The position numbers and the translations under genes were made by a program. A DNA stretch of 64,000 bases from Polynucleobacter difficilis. Its GTDB lineage: Bacteria > Pseudomonadota > Gammaproteobacteria > Burkholderiales > Burkholderiaceae. The notes beneath the pieces were generated by a model, which worked only from the letters and a program-made list of their open reading frames with translations, ran no database searches and had not been told where the DNA came from. Positions 17,880-26,419 of this stretch are shown one piece after another. Location: the NCBI RefSeq assembly GCF_003065365.1, contig NZ_CP023276.1, positions 496,001 to 560,000 on the forward strand, in the 5' to 3' direction. Numbering within the stretch: the stretch's first letter is position 1; each line of letters begins with the position of its first letter.

Positions 17880-18866
17880 ATGAGCAAGGAAATCGTCAAA
17901 GCAATCCGCGTTACCGAAACAGGCGCCCCCGAGGTCATGAAATGGGTCGATGTGGAGCTCGGCGAACCCGGTCCAGGCGAGGTATTGATCCGTCACCACG
18001 CATGTGGCCTGAACTACATTGATGTGTACTTTCGCTCGGGCTACTATGCCCAGCCACTCCCCGGTGGGATTGGCATGGAAGGTGCCGGCGTGATTGAAAA
18101 AGTCGGACCTGATGTTACCCACGTCAAGGTGGGCGATCGGGTGGCGTATGCAGGTCGTCCTACCGGTGCTTATGCAGAAGCCCGCATCATGCCTGCCGAT
18201 ATCTTGGTCAAGTTGCCAGATTCGATCTCCTTTGAGCAGGGCGCGGCCATGATGTTGCAGGGTTTGACCGTGCAATACCTGTTGAACGATAGCTACAAAG
18301 TACAAAAGGGCGATACCGTGTTGTTTCATGCGATTGCTGGGGGCGTTGGCCTCATTGCATGCCAGTGGCTCAAAGCGATTGGCGCTACCGTGATTGGTAC
18401 GGTTGGCAGCCCTGAAAAAGCCGAGATTGCCAAAGCCTATGGTTGCGACCACGTCATCCTGTACCGCGAGGAAGACTTTGTAAAGCGCGTTAAGGACATC
18501 ACCAACGGCAAGGGCGTTCCTGTTGCCTATGACGCAGTGGGTAAAGACACCTTTATGCAGACCCTGGATTGCGTCTCGCCCCGTGGCATGGCAGTTTCCT
18601 TTGGCGGCGCTTCAGGCTCACCTCCCTTGCTCGATCTCGGCATTCTTGCCAGCAAAGGCTCGCTCAAGGTCACCAGACCCACTGTTAGCACCTATGTTCT
18701 TAATCGCAGCTTGCTCGAGCCGATGGCCGCGGATTTATTCGATAAAGTCAGTTCGGGCAAGGTCAAGATTGAGATTAAGCAGCGCTATGCCTTGAAAGAT
18801 GCAGTACAGGCGCACCGGGATCTAGAAGGCCGCAAAACGACTGGATCGACGATTCTGTTACCTTAA
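17880..18866 (+). CDS. qor: NADPH:quinone oxidoreductase (zeta-crystallin type)
   Basis: A 328-residue zinc-less medium-chain reductase. GLNYIDVYFRSGYY and the GGIGMEGAGVIEKVG block are those of E. coli QorA-like proteins. The NADP-binding motif is AIAGGVGLIACQWLKAIGATVIGTVGSPEKA. No zinc-ligand cysteine set is present. It would reduce quinones using NADPH, possibly by single electrons. It is divergent from yebC and followed by a perfect eight-base-pair hairpin and then tRNA-Leu. Confidence 0.92.
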   Translation: MSKEIVKAIRVTETGAPEVMKWVDVELGEPGPGEVLIRHHACGLNYIDVYFRSGYYAQPLPGGIGMEGAGVIEKVGPDVTHVKVGDRVAYAGRPTGAYAEARIMPADILVKLPDSISFEQGAAMMLQGLTVQYLLNDSYKVQKGDTVLFHAIAGGVGLIACQWLKAIGATVIGTVGSPEKAEIAKAYGCDHVILYREEDFVKRVKDITNGKGVPVAYDAVGKDTFMQTLDCVSPRGMAVSFGGASGSPPLLDLGILASKGSLKVTRPTVSTYVLNRSLLEPMAADLFDKVSSGKVKIEIKQRYALKDAVQAHRDLEGRKTTGSTILLP

Positions 18867-18902
18867 TCGGATAGCAGCGCAGTATTTGTTACACTCTCAC
18901 CT

Positions 18903-18925
18903 CTCAGCGGTTCTCTGCCGCTGAG
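18903..18925 (+). terminator. Perfect stem-loop between qor and tRNA-Leu
   Basis: The arms CTCAGCGG (18903-18910) and CCGCTGAG (18918-18925) pair perfectly over eight bases around a seven-base loop. It lies 37 bases after the qor stop and seven bases before the tRNA 5' end. No T-run follows, so it may be a processing or weak terminator structure rather than a standard intrinsic terminator. Confidence 0.4.
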
Positions 18926-18932
18926 TTCACCT

Positions 18933-19017
18933 GCCTCGGTGATGGAATTGGTAGACGTGCCGGACTCAAAATCCGGTGCCGCAAGGCGTGTCGGTTCGAG
19001 TCCGACCCGAGGCACCA
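18933..19017 (+). tRNA. tRNA-Leu (anticodon CAA)
   Basis: An 85-base tRNA with encoded CCA end. The acceptor arm GCCTCGG pairs with CCGAGGC before ACCA. The D region contains GGTAGAC. The anticodon stem CCGGA/TCCGG encloses the loop CTCAAAA, giving anticodon CAA, which reads UUG. A variable arm of the class II type (GCCGCAAGGCG-like) follows, and the T-loop is GGTTCGAGTCC. The long variable arm and G-rich D-loop fit leucine tRNA. Confidence 0.97.
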
Positions 19018-19093
19018 TCGTTTGAAATCGATGTGTATGTTTAAGCGCATGCGTTATGAACGTATTGATTCAAGCTGGTCTGCGCGCTGTGAT

Positions 19094-19960
19094 TTAATTG
19101 ATAACAAGCTGGTCAGCTCTACCAGTCTTGATAATCACTCCAATATTGCGCATCACGTCTTTTTCCTTGCCGCGAAATCCATGCTCGGTAAATGCTTTGC
19201 ATGCATCCCCCTTAAAGTCACCGCCCCCGGTAACTGTAATCAGCGGAACTTTGTATTTGTCGGTTATCGACTTAGCGCCAGCATAGGTAGTTAAAAAACA
19301 GGGATCCGCAGCGTGATGAACAAAGTACTGTGGGACCGTTGTTTTTTTATAGTCAAAGCCACCTAACTCACGGTACGAATTTCTGGCATAGGGCTCGGTG
19401 ATAGAAGCCGTATGAATAGCGCCGGCATACCCGCTGGGATTATGGATCGGCATATATGAGGATGAAATCGTCCCCATGCTGGTACCTATGAGCCACACTT
19501 CAGAAATGGATGGCGTCCGTCTTTTGACTTCGGCAATCAATTTATCTACGTCTTCCTGCCTTTGCTTAGATGCTTGATAAGTGCTCGAACAAAGGTCGCC
19601 ACTATCCGATTGGCAGTCCACAATAAGACTAGCAATCGTCTCATCCACTAAGAATTGCCGCGATCGGATTAAAAAATTACCTGACAATCTGGAGTTAGTC
19701 ATCACGCCGTTCTCAACAACGGGCCGCACTACGGAGGGATACCCTGGAAGTAAAACCGCTAACCGCGTTGGGTTTTTGGAACTAGAGCTGGTTGTATAAA
19801 CCCCGACTTGTTTTCTATCGCCATTTAAATCAACCGATACTATTTCCTCATTCAGGCCCACAGTCTGAGTTGCGCCATCCTGGGCGCTTACTGGATACGT
19901 CTGCAACACGATTGCAAGGAAAAGGAGTTTAATAAAGTAAGGAGTGAACTTCATCATCAA
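19094..19960 (-). CDS. Secreted alpha/beta-hydrolase-like protein of unknown function
   Basis: A 288-residue protein that I do not recognise as a named family. The N-terminus is a signal peptide (hydrophobic LLFLAIVLQTYPVSAQ, probable cleavage after VSA). IGTSMGTIS near residue 160 is a nucleophile-elbow-like GxSxG. Later HHAADPC and TEHGFRG could supply the acid and the histidine of a hydrolase triad. Two cysteine pairs (near residues 115-123 and 222-252) could form disulfides in the periplasm. LAVLLPGYPSV near residue 67 resembles the oxyanion-hole strand. It stands alone between tRNA-Leu and cysB. Confidence 0.6.
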   Translation of the reverse strand: MMMKFTPYFIKLLFLAIVLQTYPVSAQDGATQTVGLNEEIVSVDLNGDRKQVGVYTTSSSSKNPTRLAVLLPGYPSVVRPVVENGVMTNSRLSGNFLIRSRQFLVDETIASLIVDCQSDSGDLCSSTYQASKQRQEDVDKLIAEVKRRTPSISEVWLIGTSMGTISSSYMPIHNPSGYAGAIHTASITEPYARNSYRELGGFDYKKTTVPQYFVHHAADPCFLTTYAGAKSITDKYKVPLITVTGGGDFKGDACKAFTEHGFRGKEKDVMRNIGVIIKTGRADQLVIN

Positions 19961-20027
19961 ATGTTCTCCAAAGTAATGGTGTCAGTAAGTTGCCCAATAA
20001 GTGCTTACCGAATCCATAAATCCATAC

Positions 20028-20969
20028 TTATATCTGATAATTCTCTGGCGTATTCGACATCGCCTGCTCAACGATCTTTTTCGTTAAGGTCGGCGAGAAT
20101 AACTCAATGAAGGTAAAGACAAACGAACGCAAGTAGGCGCCTTGCTTGACCCCCAAGTGGGTGACGTTATTGCCAAACAAATGCCCCACCGGAATGGCGC
20201 GCAGATTGCGATCACGCTCTGCATCAAAAGCAACCCCCGCAACAATGCCAATGCCCATGCCAACTTCGACGTAGGTCTTAATCACGTCTGCATCGATGGC
20301 TTCCAGAATGATGTCTGCTTGCACATTACGCTGGGCAAATGCGGCATCAATTTTGTTGCGCCCAGCAAATGCTTTGTCATAGGTAATCAATGGGTACTTG
20401 CCGAGATCCTCGATCGTAATCGAGCGCGAACTCAGCAGGGGGTGATTGACTGGCACGATCAGGAGGTGTTGCCATTGGTAACCCGGTAGCGCGATAACGC
20501 CCTCGCAATTGGCAATGCCTTCCGTTGCAATCGCAATATCCGCTGCATCGTGCAAGAGCATATCGGCGATCTGCGAAGGGCTGCCTTGGGCAATGCTGAC
20601 GCGGACCTTCGGAAATCGTTTGGTAAATTCCGTCAAGACTTTTGGTAATGCATAGCGGGCTTGGGTATGGGTGGTGGCAATAACAAAACTGCCTTGGTCC
20701 TGGGTCGCAAAGTCTTGACCAACCCGCTTTAGGGTTTCGACCTCATCCAAGATCCGCTCTATCGAGAGGAGGATGCGTTTGCCGGGCTCGGTGAGTGCTC
20801 GGATCCGTTTGCCGTGGCGACGAAAGATCTCAACTCCCAGCTCATCCTCAAGCTCAATAATCGCCTTGGAAACCCCAGGCTGGGATGTGAAGAGGGCTTT
20901 TGCGGCGGAGGTCAGGTTGAATTGCTGGCGAACGGCTTCGCGGACAAACCGAAATTGATGCAAATTCAT
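20028..20969 (-). CDS. cysB: CysB-type LysR family transcriptional regulator
   Basis: A 313-residue LysR regulator. The N-terminal winged helix begins MNLHQFRFVREAVRQQFNLTSAAKALFTSQPGVSKAI, the characteristic CysB/Cbl form. The effector domain has TTHTQARYALP, which in CysB forms part of the ligand pocket, and the VGMGIGIVAG block. CysB activates sulfate assimilation genes in response to N-acetylserine. No cys genes are adjacent, so its targets lie elsewhere. An inverted repeat of LysR-box type lies directly upstream at 20985-21002. Confidence 0.93.
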   Translation of the reverse strand: MNLHQFRFVREAVRQQFNLTSAAKALFTSQPGVSKAIIELEDELGVEIFRRHGKRIRALTEPGKRILLSIERILDEVETLKRVGQDFATQDQGSFVIATTHTQARYALPKVLTEFTKRFPKVRVSIAQGSPSQIADMLLHDAADIAIATEGIANCEGVIALPGYQWQHLLIVPVNHPLLSSRSITIEDLGKYPLITYDKAFAGRNKIDAAFAQRNVQADIILEAIDADVIKTYVEVGMGIGIVAGVAFDAERDRNLRAIPVGHLFGNNVTHLGVKQGAYLRSFVFTFIELFSPTLTKKIVEQAMSNTPENYQI

Positions 20970-20984
20970 GAAAAGGCTTCCTTA

Positions 20985-21002
20985 TATATCTTGATCGATA
21001 TA
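20985..21002 (-). promoter_or_regulatory. LysR-type inverted repeat upstream of cysB
   Basis: TATATC and GATATA are perfect inverted arms separated by six bases (TTGATC), giving the T-N11-A pattern typical of LysR-family operators. It lies 16 bases upstream of the cysB start. Autoregulation by CysB is the simplest reading; this is a prediction only. Confidence 0.4.
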
Positions 21003-21032
21003 GGAACTTAATTCTAAATTATCTTTCGATAT

Positions 21033-22187
21033 TTAAGACCGCGAAACCCATTTCAGGCCAATCAAGGCCAGCAGAAAATACGCCAAGGGTGGGGTCAGGG
21101 CGGTGAGGTAGGCTGGCCATGCCCCTAGTAGGCCAATATTGGAAAAGAGGGCATTAAATAGCTGGAAGCTCATGCCCAGCATGATGCCGCCAAAAATCTT
21201 GATACCAATACCGCCTGCCCGAGCTTTTAAATACGCAAACGGCAAAGCAAGGGCCAGCATGACAAAGACGATGAAGGGGTAGATGAGCTTTTTCCAAAAC
21301 GCAATCGCGTGGCGCTGCACATCTTGCTTGTTCTCGTTCAGGTGTGAAATGAATTGCCCCAGACTAATGATCGACATGCGCTCGGGGTTGACGAGTAATA
21401 CGCCGAGGATTTCTGGGGTAACTTTGGATGCCAAGGTCATCGATGACTTGATGGAAGTGTTAGCTGAGTACACGGGGTCTAAGGCATTTTTATTTTGGGC
21501 TTCCTTAAAGCGAGTCTCAATCACATTATTGAGCTCCCACGAACCAGTTTCATTAAAGCGACCCGACTCGGCATTACGAATCGAGAGTAGGCGGTAGGCA
21601 TCATCAAACTCATACATGCGAACTTGCCGGACTTGCTTGTCGGGTTCAATTTTTCCAATATTGATATAGCGCACACCCGGGCGAACCGATCCAACACCCT
21701 CCTCATCGCGAAGCTGGTCTTTGACCCATACCCCAGTACGAAACTGCGAGGAAAAACTGGAGCCTAAGGCTTTCATTTTGACGCGATCAGAGAAGGACTC
21801 TGCCATCGGACCAAGCCACTCACTCATCAGTAGGGTAACTGCCACAATGGGCAAGGCAATTTTCCCCAGCATGACAAGGCCACGGCGAATATCCAGCCCT
21901 GCAATGCGAAGGATGGTGAATTCAGATTGACTGGCGAGCATTGCAAAGACATAAATACTGCTAATCAATCCTGCAATCGGAATAATTTCAACAATGCGAA
22001 TCGGCGCCTTGAGCAGAACATGACCCAGTGCAAGCAAAAGGGTGTATTGCTGATTGACTGAGCCCAACTCCGCTAACACATCAAAAAATAAAAAGAGGGC
22101 AACCAGGGCAAAGAGAATAAAGCCAAATGCAGCATAAATCTGCTTGGCTAAGTAACGCTCATAAATGTATGGAAAGAGAAAATTCAT
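21033..22187 (-). CDS. lptG: LPS export ABC transporter permease LptG
   Basis: A 384-residue inner-membrane permease of the LptB2FG complex that extracts lipopolysaccharide and passes it to the LptC-A-D bridge. Membrane helices lie at the N-terminus (AAFGFILFALVALFLFFDVLAEL) and the C-terminus (IGIKIFGGIMLGMSFQLFN onward), with a periplasmic beta-jellyroll domain between. TILRIAGLDIRRGL near residue 95 is the cytoplasmic coupling-helix region. The start at 22187 overlaps the lptF stop by four bases (ATGA), so the two subunits are translationally coupled. Confidence 0.94.
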   Translation of the reverse strand: MNFLFPYIYERYLAKQIYAAFGFILFALVALFLFFDVLAELGSVNQQYTLLLALGHVLLKAPIRIVEIIPIAGLISSIYVFAMLASQSEFTILRIAGLDIRRGLVMLGKIALPIVAVTLLMSEWLGPMAESFSDRVKMKALGSSFSSQFRTGVWVKDQLRDEEGVGSVRPGVRYINIGKIEPDKQVRQVRMYEFDDAYRLLSIRNAESGRFNETGSWELNNVIETRFKEAQNKNALDPVYSANTSIKSSMTLASKVTPEILGVLLVNPERMSIISLGQFISHLNENKQDVQRHAIAFWKKLIYPFIVFVMLALALPFAYLKARAGGIGIKIFGGIMLGMSFQLFNALFSNIGLLGAWPAYLTALTPPLAYFLLALIGLKWVSRS

Positions 22188-23287
22188 GGGCGCGTCAGAA
22201 AGGCTGGCAACTGCCGCTTCCACCATTTAAGGGACGGATTAATTCGGTTGCGAATCAACACTGCGGCTATGAGTAAGGCAAGTAGATGAATTGGCCAGAT
22301 GGCTACAAAAAAATCGAAGCGATTTTGCGAAACAAAATTTTGCGCCAAATTAAGCAGGTTGCTGTAAATCAAATAAATCAGCACGGCATAAAACATGGCG
22401 GTGTAATTGCCTAAGCGCGGATTAACGTAGGCCAATGGAATCGCAATAAAGACTAAACCTAAGGCCATGAGCGGTAAACCTATGCGCCATAGAAGCTCTC
22501 CGCGGTTAGAGGGGGAGGGGTCCTTCAGAAGTTCCTGAACGCTACGTTCGCGATCGCGTGGTGGTGGCTCCGTTAACTCTTTATTGCGCAATTTCGTTTC
22601 GTACTCATCAAACTCCAGAATACGAAAATCAGGCTGCGTGGGCAGGCCCTCATAGCGACGACCGTCTTTCAAGATGACATTCTTTTCACCATTCGAGGTA
22701 TTTTCAATAAAGCCGGTTGCCGCTACGGCAATGCTCAGGCGTTGATTTCTGGAATCGGCAACGAAGATATTTTTGACTTCGCGACTATCGACATTCAGTT
22801 CCTCAATAAAGAAAACCCGTTCGGCTTTGGCTGACTCTCGAAACTGACCTGCTGTGACCATCGACACATCATCGCGTTGCTGAAAACGCTGACTGATCAG
22901 GGCGGATTCGCGATTGGCCCAGGGCCAAGCAAACAGGGCGAGCAGGGCAATGATGATGATGAGTGGAATGGCAAAGCGCAGAATTGGCCGAATTAAACTC
23001 ATGATGCTCAGGCCACTGGCAAACCACACAATCATTTCCGAGTCTTTGTACCAGCGTACCAATACGATTAGAACGGCAATAAACAGGGAGACTGTGAGTA
23101 GGACTGCCAGGTAACCGATTGTCGCCAAGGCAATTAATACCAAGGCATCTTCTGGGTTCACTACGCCGTTGGCGGCAAAGCCCAAAATGCGGATCACTAA
23201 GGTGGTGATCATGATCGTTACCAGGACCAAAAACACCCCTCCAGTAGTGAGGCTCAGTTCGCGGCGAAGGGCTTGGTCAAAAATCAT
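22184..23287 (-). CDS. lptF: LPS export ABC transporter permease LptF
   Basis: A 367-residue partner of LptG. MIFDQALRRELSLTTGGVFLVLV is a typical LptF start. SEMIVWFASGLSIMSLIRPILRF is the coupling helix followed by a membrane segment. A periplasmic domain (residues about 125-270) is followed by three C-terminal helices. The gene is divergent from pepA with about 90 bases between starts, the arrangement known from E. coli (pepA/lptFG). Confidence 0.94.
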   Translation of the reverse strand: MIFDQALRRELSLTTGGVFLVLVTIMITTLVIRILGFAANGVVNPEDALVLIALATIGYLAVLLTVSLFIAVLIVLVRWYKDSEMIVWFASGLSIMSLIRPILRFAIPLIIIIALLALFAWPWANRESALISQRFQQRDDVSMVTAGQFRESAKAERVFFIEELNVDSREVKNIFVADSRNQRLSIAVAATGFIENTSNGEKNVILKDGRRYEGLPTQPDFRILEFDEYETKLRNKELTEPPPRDRERSVQELLKDPSPSNRGELLWRIGLPLMALGLVFIAIPLAYVNPRLGNYTAMFYAVLIYLIYSNLLNLAQNFVSQNRFDFFVAIWPIHLLALLIAAVLIRNRINPSLKWWKRQLPAFLTRP

Positions 23288-23375
23288 GCGTTCTATGCAA
23301 GGGCGTTGGCGGAAAAGTCTAGTTTAGTGGGGAAATGCGGCGCTAATCGGAGGGGAAACCACAGCTCGGAGGATA

Positions 23376-24989
23376 ATGGAAAAAACCACTACGAATGACT
23401 TCCTTATGCAAATTCAATTTAGCACGAAAACATTGCCCCAAGCCGACTTTGATTCTGTAAAGCAGGTAAAGCCGGCAGTTGCTAGTCTTGTGGCCCTTGC
23501 CACGGATTGCCTTATTTTGGGCTACAGCAAAGCCGATTTAAATAAAAAAACGCTTGGCAGCCTTATGCTTGAATTGGATGCTGCCTTGGGTGGCTCGGTT
23601 GCTCGGGCAAAGCTGGCCGGCGATCTGAGCGGAAAAGAGGCCAGTCAGTGCCTGTTACGAGCAGAGGCAAACTGGTCAAAGGCCGGCGTAAAGGCCAAGC
23701 GGGTGTTGCTCGTTGGTCTGGGTGATCCGAGCCCTAAAGAGGGCTTGTCCTTGCAGTCCTACGCCAAGCTAGCCAAGGCGACCCTCAAGACCCTGAGTGG
23801 CGGTGCCATAGAGTCCGCAGCATGGTTTGTGCCGAGCTTTGGGGCAAATGCAGATGCCGTGGTGAAGCAAGTCCGCCTAACAGCGCAATTAGCGGGTGAA
23901 CAAACGTATCGCTTTGGGGTGCGTCAGCCTGCTATGAAGTTCAAGGCAGTGGAGCACGTCGATCCTTTTCAAGAACTCCTCTTTGTTACTTGCAAAGATA
24001 CCGCTAAGGCTGTGCAACTAGCGGTGCAACAAGGTGAAGCCTTGGTTGAGGGGATGAACCTTGCCAAAGACTTGGGTAATTTGCCGCCCAATGTCTGTAC
24101 TCCAACCTATCTTGCAAAAACAGCGCAGGGTTTGATGAAGAAGACCAAGCTCAAGGTTGAGCTGCTGACCAAAAAGCAAATGGAAGCGCTGGGCATGGGT
24201 TCCTTTCTGTCGGTTGCGCAGGGCTCTGAAACCCCACCGCAATTCATCATCATGCGTCACAACGGCGGCAAAGCGAGTGAGGCTCCAACGGTATTGGTAG
24301 GTAAGGGCATCACCTTTGATACGGGCGGTATCTCCCTTAAGCCGGGCGAGGCAATGGATGAAATGAAGTACGACATGTGCGGTGCTGCATCCGTTGTTGG
24401 CACGATGCTCTCGGCGGCATTGCTGGGCCTTAAGCAGAACGTCATCGGAGTCATTCCGACCTGCGAAAACATGCCGTCGGGTAAAGCAACGCGACCGGGT
24501 GACATTGTAAAAAGCATGTCAGGCCAGACCATTGAGATCTTAAATACCGATGCTGAAGGCCGTTTGATTCTGTGCGATGCACTCACCTACGTAGAGCGTT
24601 TCAAGCCCAAGGCGGTGATTGATATTGCGACCTTAACGGGCGCTTGCGTGATTGCGCTGGGCGCGGTTCACAGTGGCATGTTCTCGGACGATAGCCACTT
24701 GCTGGCGGATTTAACCCAAGCTGGCCATGACTCCCTGGATACCGTCTGGCGCATGCCGCTCGATGCTGCCTATCAAGAGCAGCTCAAATCAAACTTTGCT
24801 GATATGGCCAATATCGGCGGACGCCCTGCTGGTAGCGTTACAGCTGCTTGCTTTTTAAAGCGCTTTACTGAAAAGTACCCTTGGGCGCATTTGGATATTG
24901 CGGGCACGGCATGGAAAGGTGGGGCAGCCAAAGGATCGACTGGAAGACCAGTGCCCCTCTTGGTGAACTACTTGCTTGCACAGTCCTAA
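23376..24989 (+). CDS. pepA: Leucyl aminopeptidase (cytosol aminopeptidase)
   Basis: A 537-residue M17 metallo-aminopeptidase. The catalytic domain shows VGKGITFDTGGISLKPGEAMDEMKYDMCGAA-type blocks with metal ligands Lys and Asp, and the signature NTDAEGRLILCDAL. It removes N-terminal residues from peptides; some PepA proteins also bind DNA. GGAGG lies only three bases before the ATG at 23376, unusually close. The next in-frame ATG (23406, beginning MQIQFSTK) is a plausible alternative but lacks its own binding site. It is the first gene of pepA-holC-lgt. Confidence 0.94.
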   Translation: MEKTTTNDFLMQIQFSTKTLPQADFDSVKQVKPAVASLVALATDCLILGYSKADLNKKTLGSLMLELDAALGGSVARAKLAGDLSGKEASQCLLRAEANWSKAGVKAKRVLLVGLGDPSPKEGLSLQSYAKLAKATLKTLSGGAIESAAWFVPSFGANADAVVKQVRLTAQLAGEQTYRFGVRQPAMKFKAVEHVDPFQELLFVTCKDTAKAVQLAVQQGEALVEGMNLAKDLGNLPPNVCTPTYLAKTAQGLMKKTKLKVELLTKKQMEALGMGSFLSVAQGSETPPQFIIMRHNGGKASEAPTVLVGKGITFDTGGISLKPGEAMDEMKYDMCGAASVVGTMLSAALLGLKQNVIGVIPTCENMPSGKATRPGDIVKSMSGQTIEILNTDAEGRLILCDALTYVERFKPKAVIDIATLTGACVIALGAVHSGMFSDDSHLLADLTQAGHDSLDTVWRMPLDAAYQEQLKSNFADMANIGGRPAGSVTAACFLKRFTEKYPWAHLDIAGTAWKGGAAKGSTGRPVPLLVNYLLAQS

Positions 24990-24995
24990 ATTGAT

Positions 24996-25460
24996 ATGGC
25001 ACGCATCGACTTTCACAGTAATGTTAGTGACAAGCTGGAATATGCCTGCAGGCTGACGCGCAAGATTTGGAGTGCTACGGCCGAAGGCGAGCCTGTTCGC
25101 AACATTGTGATGGTGGCAGAAAAAGCGGACCTCAAGCGCCTCGATGAATTGCTGTGGACCTTTACTAAAACTGATTTTTTACCCCACTGCCATGGTGATC
25201 ATGAGGCTGCGTTTGAAACGCCGATTGTTCTTCTGGACGATACTGCAGCACCAGCGCTAGCGAACTTGCCGCATGCTGATGTGCTGATTCATATGAGTAT
25301 GCGGATGCCAAGCGATGTCGCGGCCTTGGTCGCTCGATTTCCACGGATTGTTGAGGTGGTTACGGTGAATGAGGCCGAGCGCCTTGCAGGACGGGAGCGT
25401 TACAAAGCCTACCGCGAGCTAGGTCATGAGCTTCATAATTTTGATCAAGCAAAAGCCTAA
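24996..25460 (+). CDS. holC: DNA polymerase III chi subunit
   Basis: A 154-residue HolC. The N-terminal RIDFHSNVSDKLEYACRLTRKIW, the block WTFTKTDFLPHC and the C-terminal RYKAYRELGHELHNFD are characteristic. Chi links the clamp loader to single-stranded-DNA-binding protein. It starts six bases after the pepA stop, the conserved pepA-holC arrangement. Confidence 0.94.
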   Translation: MARIDFHSNVSDKLEYACRLTRKIWSATAEGEPVRNIVMVAEKADLKRLDELLWTFTKTDFLPHCHGDHEAAFETPIVLLDDTAAPALANLPHADVLIHMSMRMPSDVAALVARFPRIVEVVTVNEAERLAGRERYKAYRELGHELHNFDQAKA

Positions 25461-25466
25461 ACCACC

Positions 25467-26240
25467 ATGCTGATTCACCCACAAATCGATCCAGTAGCCA
25501 TTCAGATTGGGTCCTTTGGAATTCACTGGTATGGACTAATGTACTTACTGGCCTTCGTGCAATTTATTGTGCTGGGTCGACTCTGCATCAAGCGGCCTTA
25601 TTACCAAGCCTTGGGTTGGACCACCAAAGATTTAGAGGACTTACTCTTTGCAGGCGTACTCGGCGTGGTACTCGGTGGGCGGATTGGCTATTCGCTGTTT
25701 TATATGCCCGAATTCTATTTGGCGAATCCGCTCAGCATCCTTAAAGTATGGGAAGGTGGAATGTCCTTTCATGGCGGACTGCTGGGAGTCATTCTGGCGA
25801 TGGTTTGGTTTGCGCGCCGCCAAAAAACTTCCTTTTGGACCGTCAGTGATTTGGTTGCGCCTTTGGTGCCCTTTGGTTTGGCGTTCGGGCGCCTAGGTAA
25901 CTTTATCAATGGTGAATTGTGGGGTAGGCCAACCGACCTCCCATGGGCTATGGTTTTTCCACTGGTCGATGCGATTCCTCGCCACCCATCGCAAATCTAT
26001 CAACTGCTCTTTGAGGGTATCTTGCTCGGTTTGATCTTGTGGGTTTATGCCCGAAAACCGCGTCGCCTTGGTCAGGTTTCGGGCCTATTTTTGCTGGGTT
26101 ATGGCATTTGCCGCTTCTTGGTTGAGTTTGCGCGCGAGCCAGATGCCTTTTTAGGCTTACTCGGACTAGGCCTTTCTATGGGCCAATGGCTATCTATCCC
26201 CATGATTTTATTCGGTATTTACTTACTTAATCGTAAATAA
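25467..26240 (+). CDS. lgt: Prolipoprotein diacylglyceryl transferase
   Basis: A 257-residue integral membrane enzyme that moves diacylglycerol from phosphatidylglycerol to the lipobox cysteine of prolipoproteins. About seven membrane helices are seen. The motifs GGRIGYSLFY, GGMSFHGGLLGVI and the Lgt signature GRLGNFINGELWGRPTDLPWAM are present, and HPSQIYQLLFEG follows. It starts six bases after holC, so it is probably read with it. Confidence 0.96.
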   Translation: MLIHPQIDPVAIQIGSFGIHWYGLMYLLAFVQFIVLGRLCIKRPYYQALGWTTKDLEDLLFAGVLGVVLGGRIGYSLFYMPEFYLANPLSILKVWEGGMSFHGGLLGVILAMVWFARRQKTSFWTVSDLVAPLVPFGLAFGRLGNFINGELWGRPTDLPWAMVFPLVDAIPRHPSQIYQLLFEGILLGLILWVYARKPRRLGQVSGLFLLGYGICRFLVEFAREPDAFLGLLGLGLSMGQWLSIPMILFGIYLLNRK

Positions 26241-26419
26241 GTCGATAATTTTCACTAACTGCATTTAAAAATATCTTTTTTTAGATCATTTGTTGCTAAG
26301 ATCCTAGAAAGTCGCTTATTTCGCATAAATACCAGCTTCTGCGGTAAAAATCTCTGTTGTTTAGGCGAATTGATGCAAAAAATCCATTTTTTTGACCCTG
26401 TGTAACCTAAGGATGCTTC

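Noticed and set aside
17868..18452. Open frame of 194 codons antisense to the quinone oxidoreductase gene
   Set aside because: It lies wholly opposite a clear conserved gene and has no recognisable domain or binding site.
18933..19960. Integrated element at tRNA-Leu
   Set aside because: I saw no direct repeat of the tRNA 3' end, no integrase and only one gene before cysB.
26365..26385. Fnr-like half site TTGAT before the malonyl-CoA decarboxylase gene
   Set aside because: The second arm does not match after four bases, so it is not a palindrome.
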